A DNA stretch of 27,813 bases from an uncultured Collinsella sp. (GTDB taxonomy: Bacteria > Actinomycetota > Coriobacteriia > Coriobacteriales > Coriobacteriaceae): positions 1-27,813 of the forward strand of contig CAMQJB010000026.1 of assembly GCA_947002045.1 (NCBI GenBank), in the 5' to 3' direction. Positions 14,769-21,928 of the stretch are shown one piece after another (the first letter of the stretch is position 1; each line of letters opens with the position of its first letter). The notes under the pieces were generated by a model, which saw only the letters and a program-made list of their open reading frames with translations, was not told where the DNA came from and ran no database searches. The position numbers were made by a program, and so were the translations under genes.

Positions 14769-14798
14769 ATGGTACCCCAAAGCAACGCGTCTAGCCAA
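14769..14798 (-). promoter_or_regulatory. Candidate promoter of the Ca2+-ATPase
   Basis: Minus-strand TTGGCT (14798-14793) and TACCAT (14774-14769) separated by 18 bases. The expected transcription start (~14762) falls right before the first hairpin of the structured leader, which supports both calls. Confidence 0.5.
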
Positions 14799-14986
14799 AA
14801 CAATCCATTTGGAAATATGGTCCATAAGCAACGGTGCAGGCCGTGTGATGCTCAACATTGATAAAACGTTTTTTCTTCGGCGCATCATCAAACTGAAATA
14901 TCGCCCAGATAGCAGCGGTTAGAACGGTTGGTAAAGTTTTTGCATATACCGTTTTTCCGCAAAAAATGAACTTCTAATTCGGCATA

Positions 14987-15028
14987 CGGTCGATTTTTTG
15001 GGGTATTCGGTCGCCATTTCGTTATAAT
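14987..15028 (+). promoter_or_regulatory. Promoter region of pyruvate kinase with CGGTCG direct repeats
   Basis: A perfect TATAAT stands at 15023-15028, 63 bases before the pyk start. The -35 region is poor (TTGGGG at 14998-15003, 19-base spacing). Two CGGTCG copies at 14987-14992 and 15008-15013 are 21 bases apart, two helical turns, and flank the -35 position, which could be an activator or repressor site. The rest of the gap (14799-14986) is T-rich without further recognisable elements. Confidence 0.55.
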
Positions 15029-15091
15029 CAACTCAGTTTTATTTCTTATGGTTTATCTATCAGCGCAAGACGATGTCAGATGGAGGTCTGA

Positions 15092-16552
15092 ATGTACAAG
15101 CGCACTAAGATTGTATGCACCATGGGTCCCGCCTGCGATAGCGACGAGACCATCCGCGAGATGATCAAGGCGGGCATGAACGTCGCCCGTTTTAACTTCT
15201 CGCACGGCTCCTACGACGAGCACCACGGTCGCATCGAGCGCGTCCGTCGTATTTCCAAGGAGCTCGGTATGCCCGTCGGCATCCTGCTCGACACCAAGGG
15301 CCCCGAGGTCCGCACCGGCCTTCTGGTCGATGGCAAGAAGGTTGCCGTCAAGACCGGCGACAAGATCGTCGTCACCGCTCAGCCCACGACCGAGGATTTC
15401 CACGGCACCGCTGAGCACATCTCCCTCGACTACCTGGCTCTGCCCTCCGAGGTCGAGAAGGGCTCCCTCATCCTGATCGATGACGGCCTGGTTGCCCTCG
15501 AGGTCGAGTCCGTCGACGGCCAGGACATGACCTGCGTCGTCAAGAACGACGGCCTGATCGGCGAGCGCAAGGGCGTCAACATGCCCAACGTCAACATCTC
15601 GCTGCCCGCTATCACCGAGCGCGATCGTCAGGACATCCTCTTTGGCCTGACCGAGAACATCGACTACATCGCCGCTTCCTTCATCCGTGACGGCGAGTCC
15701 GTCCGCGGCATCCGCGAGCTTTGCCGCGAGAACGGTGGCGAGCACGTGACGATCTTCCCGAAGATCGAGTGCGCCCTGGGCGTCGAGAACTTCGACGAGA
15801 TCCTCGAGGCTTCCGACGGCATCATGGTTGCCCGTGGCGACCTGGGCATCGAGATCAAGCCCGAGCTCGTTCCCCACATCCAGAAGGAGATCATCGCCAA
15901 GTGCAACGCGGCCTACAAGCCCGTTATCACCGCTACGCAGATGCTCGACTCCATGCAGCAGAACCCGCGCCCGACGCGCGCCGAGGTTGCCGACGTTGCT
16001 AACGCCATCTACGACGGCACCGACGCCGTTATGCTCTCTGGCGAGTCCGCTGCCGGTAAGTACCCGGTCGAGGCCGTTAAGATGCAGGCCAGCATTGCTC
16101 TCGAGACCGAAAAGTACCTCCCGGCTCACGCTCCGCTCGAGGTTCCGGCCGATGCCCACGGCACCCGTGTTGTCAACAACGTTGTGGGTATGTCCGCTGT
16201 GAACATGGCTACCACCGTTGGCGCCAAGTGCATCACCGTGCCGACGACCACCGGCCGCACCGCTCGCCTGATCTCGCACTTCCGTCCCAACATGCCGATC
16301 TGCGCGTTCTCCCGCCACGAGTGGGCCGTCCAGCAGATGATCATGTACTGGGGCGTTATCCCGCACCAGGCCGAGATTACCCAGGGCACCGTCAACGGCA
16401 CGATCGTCAAGGCGATCGAGACCGCTAAGGAGCTCGGCTACGTCGAGGCCGGAGACCTGACCGTCGCTACCGCTGGCGATCCCCGCATGAGCGTCCAGCT
16501 CGAGGACAAGGTCTCCTCGACCAACGTCGCTTACGTCGCTCAGGTGCGCTAA
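15092..16552 (+). CDS. pyk: Pyruvate kinase
   Basis: A 486-residue glycolytic enzyme converting phosphoenolpyruvate and ADP to pyruvate and ATP in the cytosol. The N-terminus MYKRTKIVCTMGPACDS, FNFSHGSYDEH and KGPEVRTG are classic. The catalytic Lys lies in FPKIE, metal-binding residues in MVARGDLGIEI, and ATQMLDSM and VMLSGESAAGKYP follow. The B domain occupies roughly residues 70-170; the C-terminal allosteric domain is present, but there is no extra PEP-utiliser domain as in Bacillus. The ATG has a GGAGG site five bases upstream. It is monocistronic, with its own promoter and a strong terminator, and its codon use (CTC, GTC, GAG rich) fits high expression. Confidence 0.97.
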   Translation: MYKRTKIVCTMGPACDSDETIREMIKAGMNVARFNFSHGSYDEHHGRIERVRRISKELGMPVGILLDTKGPEVRTGLLVDGKKVAVKTGDKIVVTAQPTTEDFHGTAEHISLDYLALPSEVEKGSLILIDDGLVALEVESVDGQDMTCVVKNDGLIGERKGVNMPNVNISLPAITERDRQDILFGLTENIDYIAASFIRDGESVRGIRELCRENGGEHVTIFPKIECALGVENFDEILEASDGIMVARGDLGIEIKPELVPHIQKEIIAKCNAAYKPVITATQMLDSMQQNPRPTRAEVADVANAIYDGTDAVMLSGESAAGKYPVEAVKMQASIALETEKYLPAHAPLEVPADAHGTRVVNNVVGMSAVNMATTVGAKCITVPTTTGRTARLISHFRPNMPICAFSRHEWAVQQMIMYWGVIPHQAEITQGTVNGTIVKAIETAKELGYVEAGDLTVATAGDPRMSVQLEDKVSSTNVAYVAQVR

Positions 16553-16580
16553 GTCGTACTTGCAAGCACACTTGCATTGC

Positions 16581-16617
16581 AAAGGGCCCGGAAGGCAAAG
16601 CCTTCCGGGCCCTTTTT
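16581..16617 (+). terminator. Rho-independent terminator of pyk
   Basis: A perfect 13-bp stem (GGGCCCGGAAGGC with its complement at 16600-16612), AAA loop, A-rich upstream and TTTTT downstream, about 30 bases after the pyk stop. Confidence 0.95.
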
Positions 16618-16791
16618 CTATGCCAATGCCGGCGCACAGCAAAACACGCACTCATTTCTTTACCAAAAGTGCGAAATCCACCCTTCGAGGCCCAATGAAT
16701 AAAGTCCCAAGCGCTAAAAGTGTTCGCCCGGTGGCAAACCCACACCTTAACCGACGCTGATAAATCGTTTTAGCAAGAGCCAGATCGACCT

Positions 16792-16926
16792 GGTTTTCGG
16801 AAGTGCGGGGAAAAATTACTTACCTCCGAGTACAAGCCCTTTTATTTCAACAAAACCCCTGATAAAGTTGGCTCAAATACCGCTTGTGGTTTGCCTGTTT
16901 GTCTTTTTCCCCGCACTTCCGAAACC
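16792..16926. repeat. Imperfect inverted repeat in the gap upstream of the nuclease-like gene
   Basis: The 23-24-base arms at 16792-16815 and 16904-16926 (core CGGAAGTGCGGGGAAAAA) are complementary apart from one extra T, with 88 bases between. Weaker mirrored similarity extends inward (ACAAGC near 16831 and GCTTGT near 16882) and outward (ATCGTTT near 16764 and AAACGAT near 16956). It fills the gene-free stretch 16618-16970. No coding sequence or transposase is seen there; it may be a MITE-like element or an inverted duplication of a promoter region. Confidence 0.55.
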
Positions 16927-16970
16927 GATAGCTTTTCTAGCCCAAACTACGCTCAAACGATCGGATCGCC

Positions 16971-18044
16971 ATGTCATTTCTTGCCTGCGGACCCACGGCT
17001 TTTCAGTACTATCGCATCCCGCCCCAGATACTGGGACTCTATCCGGCAATCCTGCCGCCCGACCATGACCATCGCTTGGTACACTACTCAAAACAACCAG
17101 TATTTAAAGACTTGCTCGGCACACCAGTTTGGAGATTCGTGGGCGAAAGAAAACAGCGCGCGAACGGAAAGCTATTTCATAGCCGTCTGCTAACCCAAGA
17201 GCCGCCTCCTGGGTCGTTTAGGCAGACTGAGCATGGGTTTGATGTCACTTCACCGGAGTTCACGCTGCTCAGCCTTGCCACGCAGGTCTCACGCAGCCAG
17301 TTACTCATGGCTTGCTACGAGATGTGCGGCTCCTTTGCAGTGTTTAAGCCCTGCGAGCGAACGCAACAACAACTCGATGAAGCTATTTCGCTTAAGCTCA
17401 TTCCGCCCAGCTGCGGCTGGGAGCGAGCTAACGACACCAAGGGCAATGACACCAACTTGTGGAAGCGCACGCCGCTTCTTACCGCAGCGGATATCGCCGT
17501 GTTCGCCAAGCAGGCCGCAGGCCTGCGCGGCGTTAAGCAGCTCCGCTGGGCCGCCGAACGCATGACAGGACAGACCGCCTCGCCCTTTGAAGTCCAGACG
17601 TCAATTCTCATCTCGCTCCCCCGCGATGAGGGCGGTCTGGGCATCGACATCACCAATAACGCGCGCATCCCGCTCAGCGAAGCCGCGCGTTCGCTGTATG
17701 ACAAAACCTGCTGCTACGCCGATATCCTCATCGAAAGCGCCACCGACAGCATGGGCGTCATCCTTGAATGCCAAGGCCGCTCCGCCCACGACAGCGAAGC
17801 CGCGAGCCTCTCCGATGCCGAGCGCGCCACCGCACTCACAAGCATGGGCTACGACGTCATCCAAATTACCTATGACCAGATCAAGGAGAAGAAGAGCTTC
17901 AACCACATAGCCGAGCTCATCCATAAAAAGGCTGGGCTTCCCTACACCCCAAAGACTAAACAGGAGCGCACTACCGAAGATGCCCTGCGGCAAGAGCTAC
18001 TTGTCGATTGGGTTGAGCTATTCACTGCCGGGCCGGCCAGCTAG
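16971..18044 (+). CDS. Probable PD-(D/E)XK (Vsr/DUF559-like) nuclease-fold protein
   Basis: A 357-residue protein of a type I associate with Coriobacteria. The N-terminal half contains TSPEFTLLSLATQVSR followed by ACYEMCGSF, a block seen in AbiEi/DUF559-associated proteins. The C-terminal half has SPFEVQ (Glu), then YADILI (Asp), VILECQGRSAH (Glu-x-Gln, in place of the usual Glu-x-Lys or Glu-x-Asp-Gly), and a helix plus GYDVIQITYDQI. This matches the order of motifs in Vsr/DUF559 PD-(D/E)XK folds. Whether it cuts DNA is unknown. The ATG has only a weak ribosome site (GGA). GC content appears lower than in the neighbours and an inverted repeat lies upstream, so transfer is possible. Its stop overlaps that of the convergent gene. 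Confidence 0.6.
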   Translation: MSFLACGPTAFQYYRIPPQILGLYPAILPPDHDHRLVHYSKQPVFKDLLGTPVWRFVGERKQRANGKLFHSRLLTQEPPPGSFRQTEHGFDVTSPEFTLLSLATQVSRSQLLMACYEMCGSFAVFKPCERTQQQLDEAISLKLIPPSCGWERANDTKGNDTNLWKRTPLLTAADIAVFAKQAAGLRGVKQLRWAAERMTGQTASPFEVQTSILISLPRDEGGLGIDITNNARIPLSEAARSLYDKTCCYADILIESATDSMGVILECQGRSAHDSEAASLSDAERATALTSMGYDVIQITYDQIKEKKSFNHIAELIHKKAGLPYTPKTKQERTTEDALRQELLVDWVELFTAGPAS

Positions 18045-18889
18045 CAGCTAGCAATCAGGGGCAGCGCAGACACATCGGGCGATTCGACACGGGCGGCAAA
18101 ACCCGCCTCGGTTAGCTCGACGACCTCGGTAAACGTTGCATCGAAAAACTCCTCGGTTAGCAAGCGATACGGCGGATGATCGGGCTCGCCGGGGTTTTCG
18201 CGTACAATCTCGTGCATAACGCCGATGGTCTTGAGCACATACTCCTTATGGATGGGATACTGACCAAAACGCGTCGCCGCAGTATAGAGGCGATCGGTCG
18301 CGCGCGGAATCGAAACAATGCTGAGCGTCTTGCCAAACCAGTCAAAGTCGCCTTGCTTTTTAATGCGGAATTCCTCGCACGGCTTGCCGCCGTGCGCCTC
18401 CAGGTACTGGTTCACGCGGGTATTCCACACAGTATCGGCCACAAGGTGAGACCAAACGCCCAGCGTCAGATCGAGCAGCGACTGCGCCACGTCATCGGGC
18501 GCGAGCGAAAACTCACAGGCGCCGGGACCGGCAACCGGCTCGGCGTCCTTGTAACGTTGGGGATAATGCACCCGATTGAGTCGCTCGCGTTCCTCGACAA
18601 TCGAGGTGGCCTCAGCAGGTTCGCCCGCGGGTGCGCCTTTAAGCAGCGGCGCCACATAGGTATCCCAGAACTCATGCTCACGAGGCTTAGGGATAGGCTC
18701 GGGCTTTGCAAAGTGCGTAATGCGATACGGAATGGGATCAGCGATGCCAGGGACCATATAGCCCACGAAGATATCCGGAACCACGCAGCCAAACAAAAAG
18801 GCATTGCGGTCGCGCACGCTATTGGCAAGCGCACCGCTGCGCTCCAGCAAACGCTCCGTCTGAGCGATATGAATGTTCCAGCTTGGCAT
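18041..18889 (-). CDS. Zinc-dependent phospholipase C-like protein
   Basis: A 282-residue protein matching the zinc-dependent phospholipase C/S1-P1-like pattern: MPSWNIHIAQ at the N-terminus (Trp and His), FLFGCVVPDIFVG (Asp), ITHFA (His) and LGVWSHLVADTVWN (His and Asp), all plausible zinc ligands. No signal peptide is visible, so it is probably cytoplasmic, and the substrate is unknown; bacterial homologues are often annotated only as hypothetical hydrolases. The ATG at 18889 fits the conserved MPSWxxH start and has a G-rich stretch upstream; an in-frame ATG at 18901 would add four residues. It is convergent with the nuclease-fold gene, with the stops interlocked in a shared CTAG. A minus-strand TATAGT near 18915 may be its -10. 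Confidence 0.72.
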   Translation of the reverse strand: MPSWNIHIAQTERLLERSGALANSVRDRNAFLFGCVVPDIFVGYMVPGIADPIPYRITHFAKPEPIPKPREHEFWDTYVAPLLKGAPAGEPAEATSIVEERERLNRVHYPQRYKDAEPVAGPGACEFSLAPDDVAQSLLDLTLGVWSHLVADTVWNTRVNQYLEAHGGKPCEEFRIKKQGDFDWFGKTLSIVSIPRATDRLYTAATRFGQYPIHKEYVLKTIGVMHEIVRENPGEPDHPPYRLLTEEFFDATFTEVVELTEAGFAARVESPDVSALPLIASC

Positions 18890-18968
18890 AGCCACCCCCA
18901 TAAAAACCTGGATAACTATACCATCACGGCAAAGCCGCGCGGGCGGCTACGCACGCTCTACGCAGCAA

Positions 18969-19739
18969 CTATTCCGCAGCGCCGCTCTCGGTTCCATACG
19001 ACGACACCGGCGCCTCGACCACATGGTGATATCGATCGATATAGATGGCGCGGGCACCCAGGCGCCGCACCAAATCCTGATGATGTGTACTCATCAAGAC
19101 CGTCTTGCCGGCAGCAACATAGGCCAGTAGAAAGTTGACCACGATGTCGCACGAGTCCTCGTCAAGTCCGTTGGTAGGCTCGTCGAGCACCAGGATATCC
19201 GGGTTCATCGACACCACCGCAGCCAGCGCAACGCGCTTCTTTTGCCCGCCCGAGAGCTGATAGGGAGAGACGTCGGCAAGATCGGCAACCTGGAACAGCT
19301 CCATGGCATCGCGCACGCGGCGCTCGAGCTCGTCTGCCGGCAGTCCCATTTGAGCCGGGCCAAACGCGACCTCCTCGCCCACCGTAGCGCAAAAGAGCTG
19401 CGCATCGGCGTTTTGGAACACAAAGCCCACGCATTGATGGAACCGCTGGGCCGTCGCGGAATCCTTGAGATATGCCGCATCGACCGCATGCCCGTCGAAC
19501 AGGTACGCACCCGCGTCCGCGAGCTCAAGGCCGTTAATAAGGCGCATGATCGTCGTCTTGCCGCAGCCGTTGGGACCTAGCAGGGCAACGAGCTCTCCAC
19601 GGTCCACCTGCAGCGAAACGCCGTCGACCACCGTATGGCCCGCATAGGAAAACACCACGTCACGAAACTCGATGAGCGGCGTTGTTTCGACGCCAGCAGC
19701 ACCGCTCGCGCCCATCGCGCCATTTGTATCGTTTGTCAA
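18969..19739 (-). CDS. cbiO: ECF metal transporter ATPase (CbiO/NikO)
   Basis: A 256-residue ABC ATPase energising the CbiM/CbiQ metal importer. It has Walker A GPNGCGKTT (55-63), Q-loop FVFQNADAQLF (106-116), signature LSGGQ (162-166), Walker B ILVLDEP (182-188) and the switch His in STHHQDL. The FQNADAQLF form is typical of ECF ATPases. The proposed start is a TTG at 19739 with AAGGG about nine bases upstream; the ATG at residue 9 (19715) lacks a ribosome site and is the alternative. It lies 44 bases after cbiQ. Being the single ATPase, it should work as a homodimer. Confidence 0.92.
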   Translation of the reverse strand: MTNDTNGAMGASGAAGVETTPLIEFRDVVFSYAGHTVVDGVSLQVDRGELVALLGPNGCGKTTIMRLINGLELADAGAYLFDGHAVDAAYLKDSATAQRFHQCVGFVFQNADAQLFCATVGEEVAFGPAQMGLPADELERRVRDAMELFQVADLADVSPYQLSGGQKKRVALAAVVSMNPDILVLDEPTNGLDEDSCDIVVNFLLAYVAAGKTVLMSTHHQDLVRRLGARAIYIDRYHHVVEAPVSSYGTESGAAE

Positions 19740-19783
19740 AACGTCGCCCTTCCCTACTCACATCGACGGTTCGACCGCCCGCG

Positions 19784-20620
19784 CTACAGCACCGCGCACA
19801 ATACGGCGAGCAGAGCCACAACGGCCGCGTAAACGGCATCGCGCCAGCCAAAGCCGCTACGCGCGGGGGCCGGGTACGCACCGGCAAAGCCGCGGCAGAG
19901 CATGGCCTCGTCCATCGCGCGGCTGCATTCCATCGCCTTGATAAACGTCATGCCCATGATACCCGCCAGCGAATCGGTGCGCGAAAAACCCGCAGGCGCG
20001 GAACCGACGCTGCGCAGCATGACTGATTCGCACAGATCGTGCGCCGTGCGTCCCAGCACCTCGATATGCTTGAGTGCCATATCAAACGTAAAGATAACCT
20101 CATCGGGCAGGTGCAGCATTTTGAGCGCCGCCGACATGCGGCTCCAGGTGAGCGTCCACGAAACATCCAGCACCAGCGACACATTAATAAACGTCTTGAG
20201 CGCGATCTTGAGCATGGCGCCCGTGGCAGACGCGCCCAGCAGCAGGGCAGGCAGTGCCAGAACCACCGCGAGCCCCGCAGCGCCAAGCGCCGGCACAAAG
20301 GTTGCCCGCAGCCCGCGTACGGGGCGTACGGCAACGAGCACCAACACGATAGCCGCCATCAACATGAGGTACAGCGGGCTTTGCGTCAGACACACGCACA
20401 GGACGCAAACGAACATCCCCACCAGACGCACCGGAGCCGAAACGCAAGAAAGGGCGCGGTCGACCATCGACCCGCCCTCGTGCGCACCTCCACCCAGGCG
20501 AACCCGCTCAAGCAGGCTCGCCAGGTGCAGGACATTCTTTTGCATCACACGATGCCGAGCCCCCGCGGGCTCGTATCGCTCCTCGACCGCAAGCCAGCTA
20601 GGCAGCTCGACCATTTGCAT
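19784..20620 (-). CDS. cbiQ: ECF metal transporter transmembrane protein (CbiQ/NikQ)
   Basis: A 278-residue EcfT-type membrane protein. Membrane helices occur at about 62-95, 105-125 and 135-155 and at the C-terminus. Coupling helices carry the family Ala-Arg-Gly-like motif (AMDEAMLCRGF, with Cys for the first Ala) that contacts the ATPase; an earlier helix (ALKMLHLPDEVIFTFDMALK) fits the first coupling region. It links CbiM to CbiO in the metal importer. The gene starts four bases after cbiM, with AAGGAAAG overlapping the end of cbiM. Confidence 0.9.
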   Translation of the reverse strand: MQMVELPSWLAVEERYEPAGARHRVMQKNVLHLASLLERVRLGGGAHEGGSMVDRALSCVSAPVRLVGMFVCVLCVCLTQSPLYLMLMAAIVLVLVAVRPVRGLRATFVPALGAAGLAVVLALPALLLGASATGAMLKIALKTFINVSLVLDVSWTLTWSRMSAALKMLHLPDEVIFTFDMALKHIEVLGRTAHDLCESVMLRSVGSAPAGFSRTDSLAGIMGMTFIKAMECSRAMDEAMLCRGFAGAYPAPARSGFGWRDAVYAAVVALLAVLCAVL

Positions 20621-20624
20621 GCGC

Positions 20625-21683
20625 TCAGCTTTCCTTAACCGTCAGCGAAATCAGGCGGAATGCGATGGTGAGCACCGCCACGCCAATCACACCGGAAAGG
20701 ATATACATGGCAGCCTGGCCGGCAAAGCCAAGGCCCTGTTCCTCGGAATAGGCCTGCAGGTAATCACCCGTGGGCAGCGCGTCGGCAAAGGTCGGAGTAT
20801 CGAGGCCGACCGAAGCCTGCAGGCTGTCGTCGCCAGCCTCCTGAACGGCAGTTGCGGCGCCCTCGGCGTCCCACTCACCCCAGGCGTCACCGGTGGCAAG
20901 CAATCCCAGCGGCGTGGCCACCACGAGCACGGCGACCAAAATGAGCGTGGGAACCAGCGAGGTCTTCTTGACAGCAGCGCCCTCGGCAGCAAGCTGGCCA
21001 TCGATGGCCCCGGGCCCGACGATAATGCTCGGCGCCGTCTTCTTGATAAAGCCGTAGATGGCGGCCGTCGCCACGCCCTCGATCACGCCGGCAACCAGCA
21101 TATGCGGGATCAACATGGCAGGAATAGCCACGGACAGCGGGAAGGGGCAGTACAGCGGAGCGCCCGAAGCATTCGTGAAGAGCATCGGCTGAATACCGAA
21201 CTCGATTGCCGCGCACAGGGCCGCCAGGCACAGGCCGACCCAGCCGCTTACGATGGCAGAAACCGAGGTGCCCCAGCTCTTGTCGTGCAGACGGCTGTTG
21301 AGCGCACGAAACACGATAGCAGCGACAAACGGCAGCACAAAGGCCATGTTAAAGCAGTTGGCGCCAAACGACAGAACGCCGCCGTCGCCAAATAGCAGCG
21401 CCTGCAGCGCTAGCGCGACCGAGACGGCAATGGCAGCGGCCTCGGGGCCAAGCAGCAGCGCGATGAGCGCGCCGCCAACGGCGTGACCCGTGGTACCGCC
21501 GGGCAGCGGCACGTTGAACATCATGAGCAAGAAGGAGAATGCGGCGCAGATGCCCAGGAACGCCATATGCTCGCGATCGAGCGTGGCGCGCACCTTTTTG
21601 ATGCAGTGAACCCATACGGGCACCATCGCCACCGCCATGACGGCATCGGTCTGCGGGGACAGGTAGTTGTCTGGAATGTGCAT
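20625..21683 (-). CDS. cbiM: ECF nickel/cobalt transporter substrate component (CbiM/NikM type)
   Basis: A 352-residue membrane protein starting MHIPDNYLSP. The processed N-terminal Met-His is the metal ligand in CbiM/NikM proteins. The conserved GGTTGHAVGG block, FGDGGVLSFGAN and several membrane helices follow. The C-terminal ~110 residues (TPLGLLATGDAWGEWD onward) form an extracytoplasmic segment and a last membrane helix resembling the CbiN/NikN-like part fused to CbiM. The ATG has a GGGAGG site six bases upstream. Metal choice cannot be read from the protein, but the NikR-box-like palindrome upstream favours nickel; cobalt is the alternative. Confidence 0.9.
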   Translation of the reverse strand: MHIPDNYLSPQTDAVMAVAMVPVWVHCIKKVRATLDREHMAFLGICAAFSFLLMMFNVPLPGGTTGHAVGGALIALLLGPEAAAIAVSVALALQALLFGDGGVLSFGANCFNMAFVLPFVAAIVFRALNSRLHDKSWGTSVSAIVSGWVGLCLAALCAAIEFGIQPMLFTNASGAPLYCPFPLSVAIPAMLIPHMLVAGVIEGVATAAIYGFIKKTAPSIIVGPGAIDGQLAAEGAAVKKTSLVPTLILVAVLVVATPLGLLATGDAWGEWDAEGAATAVQEAGDDSLQASVGLDTPTFADALPTGDYLQAYSEEQGLGFAGQAAMYILSGVIGVAVLTIAFRLISLTVKES

Positions 21684-21740
21684 ATACGCCTCCCGGTTAT
21701 CGGCGCGCGGAATTGCAACGCCGCTAAAATCACCTTGTCA

Positions 21741-21768
21741 GTGTTACGTAATGTCAGATTCGTAACAC
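21741..21768. promoter_or_regulatory. NikR-box-like operator of the metal transporter operon
   Basis: GTGTTAC-N14-GTAACAC, a perfect palindrome (8-bp arms if the adjacent G/C pair is counted). It matches, from memory, one described NikR operator form in bacteria. It lies from about +5 to +32 relative to the predicted start of cbiM transcription, where a bound repressor would block RNA polymerase. No nikR gene is in the window. Confidence 0.7.
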
Positions 21769-21778
21769 GCCGCGGGCT

Positions 21779-21807
21779 ATCATAGCAAAACGGCGCACTG
21801 CCGACAA
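21779..21807 (-). promoter_or_regulatory. Promoter of the cbiM-cbiQ-cbiO operon
   Basis: Minus-strand TTGTCG (21807-21802), a 17-base spacer and TATGAT (21784-21779), immediately upstream of the NikR-like operator. The -35 lies inside the hairpin that may terminate pheT, so the two elements are interlocked. Confidence 0.6.
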
Positions 21808-21821
21808 AGCAGCACGCCGTT
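21789..21821 (-). terminator. Candidate terminator of the pheST operon
   Basis: AACGGCG pairs with CGCCGTT and CTGC with GCAG around a 7-base loop, with a TG/TG internal mismatch; only four T residues follow on the minus strand. It lies ~108 bases after the pheT stop. A weak terminator is plausible. Confidence 0.5.
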
Positions 21822-21928
21822 ATGTAATGCGCGTGTCATATATGCAGGCTCAGCAGCGCCTTATATCGAGCATAGCAGTCACGTAGGACTCGGCGGCAGC
21901 CACCGCTGGCCTATACCCAGCGCAAATC

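Noticed and set aside
15053..16651. 532-codon open frame on the minus strand opposite pyruvate kinase
   Set aside because: It mirrors the codon bias of pyk (Leu/Asp/Val-rich, low complexity), runs through the pyk terminator and lacks a ribosome site.
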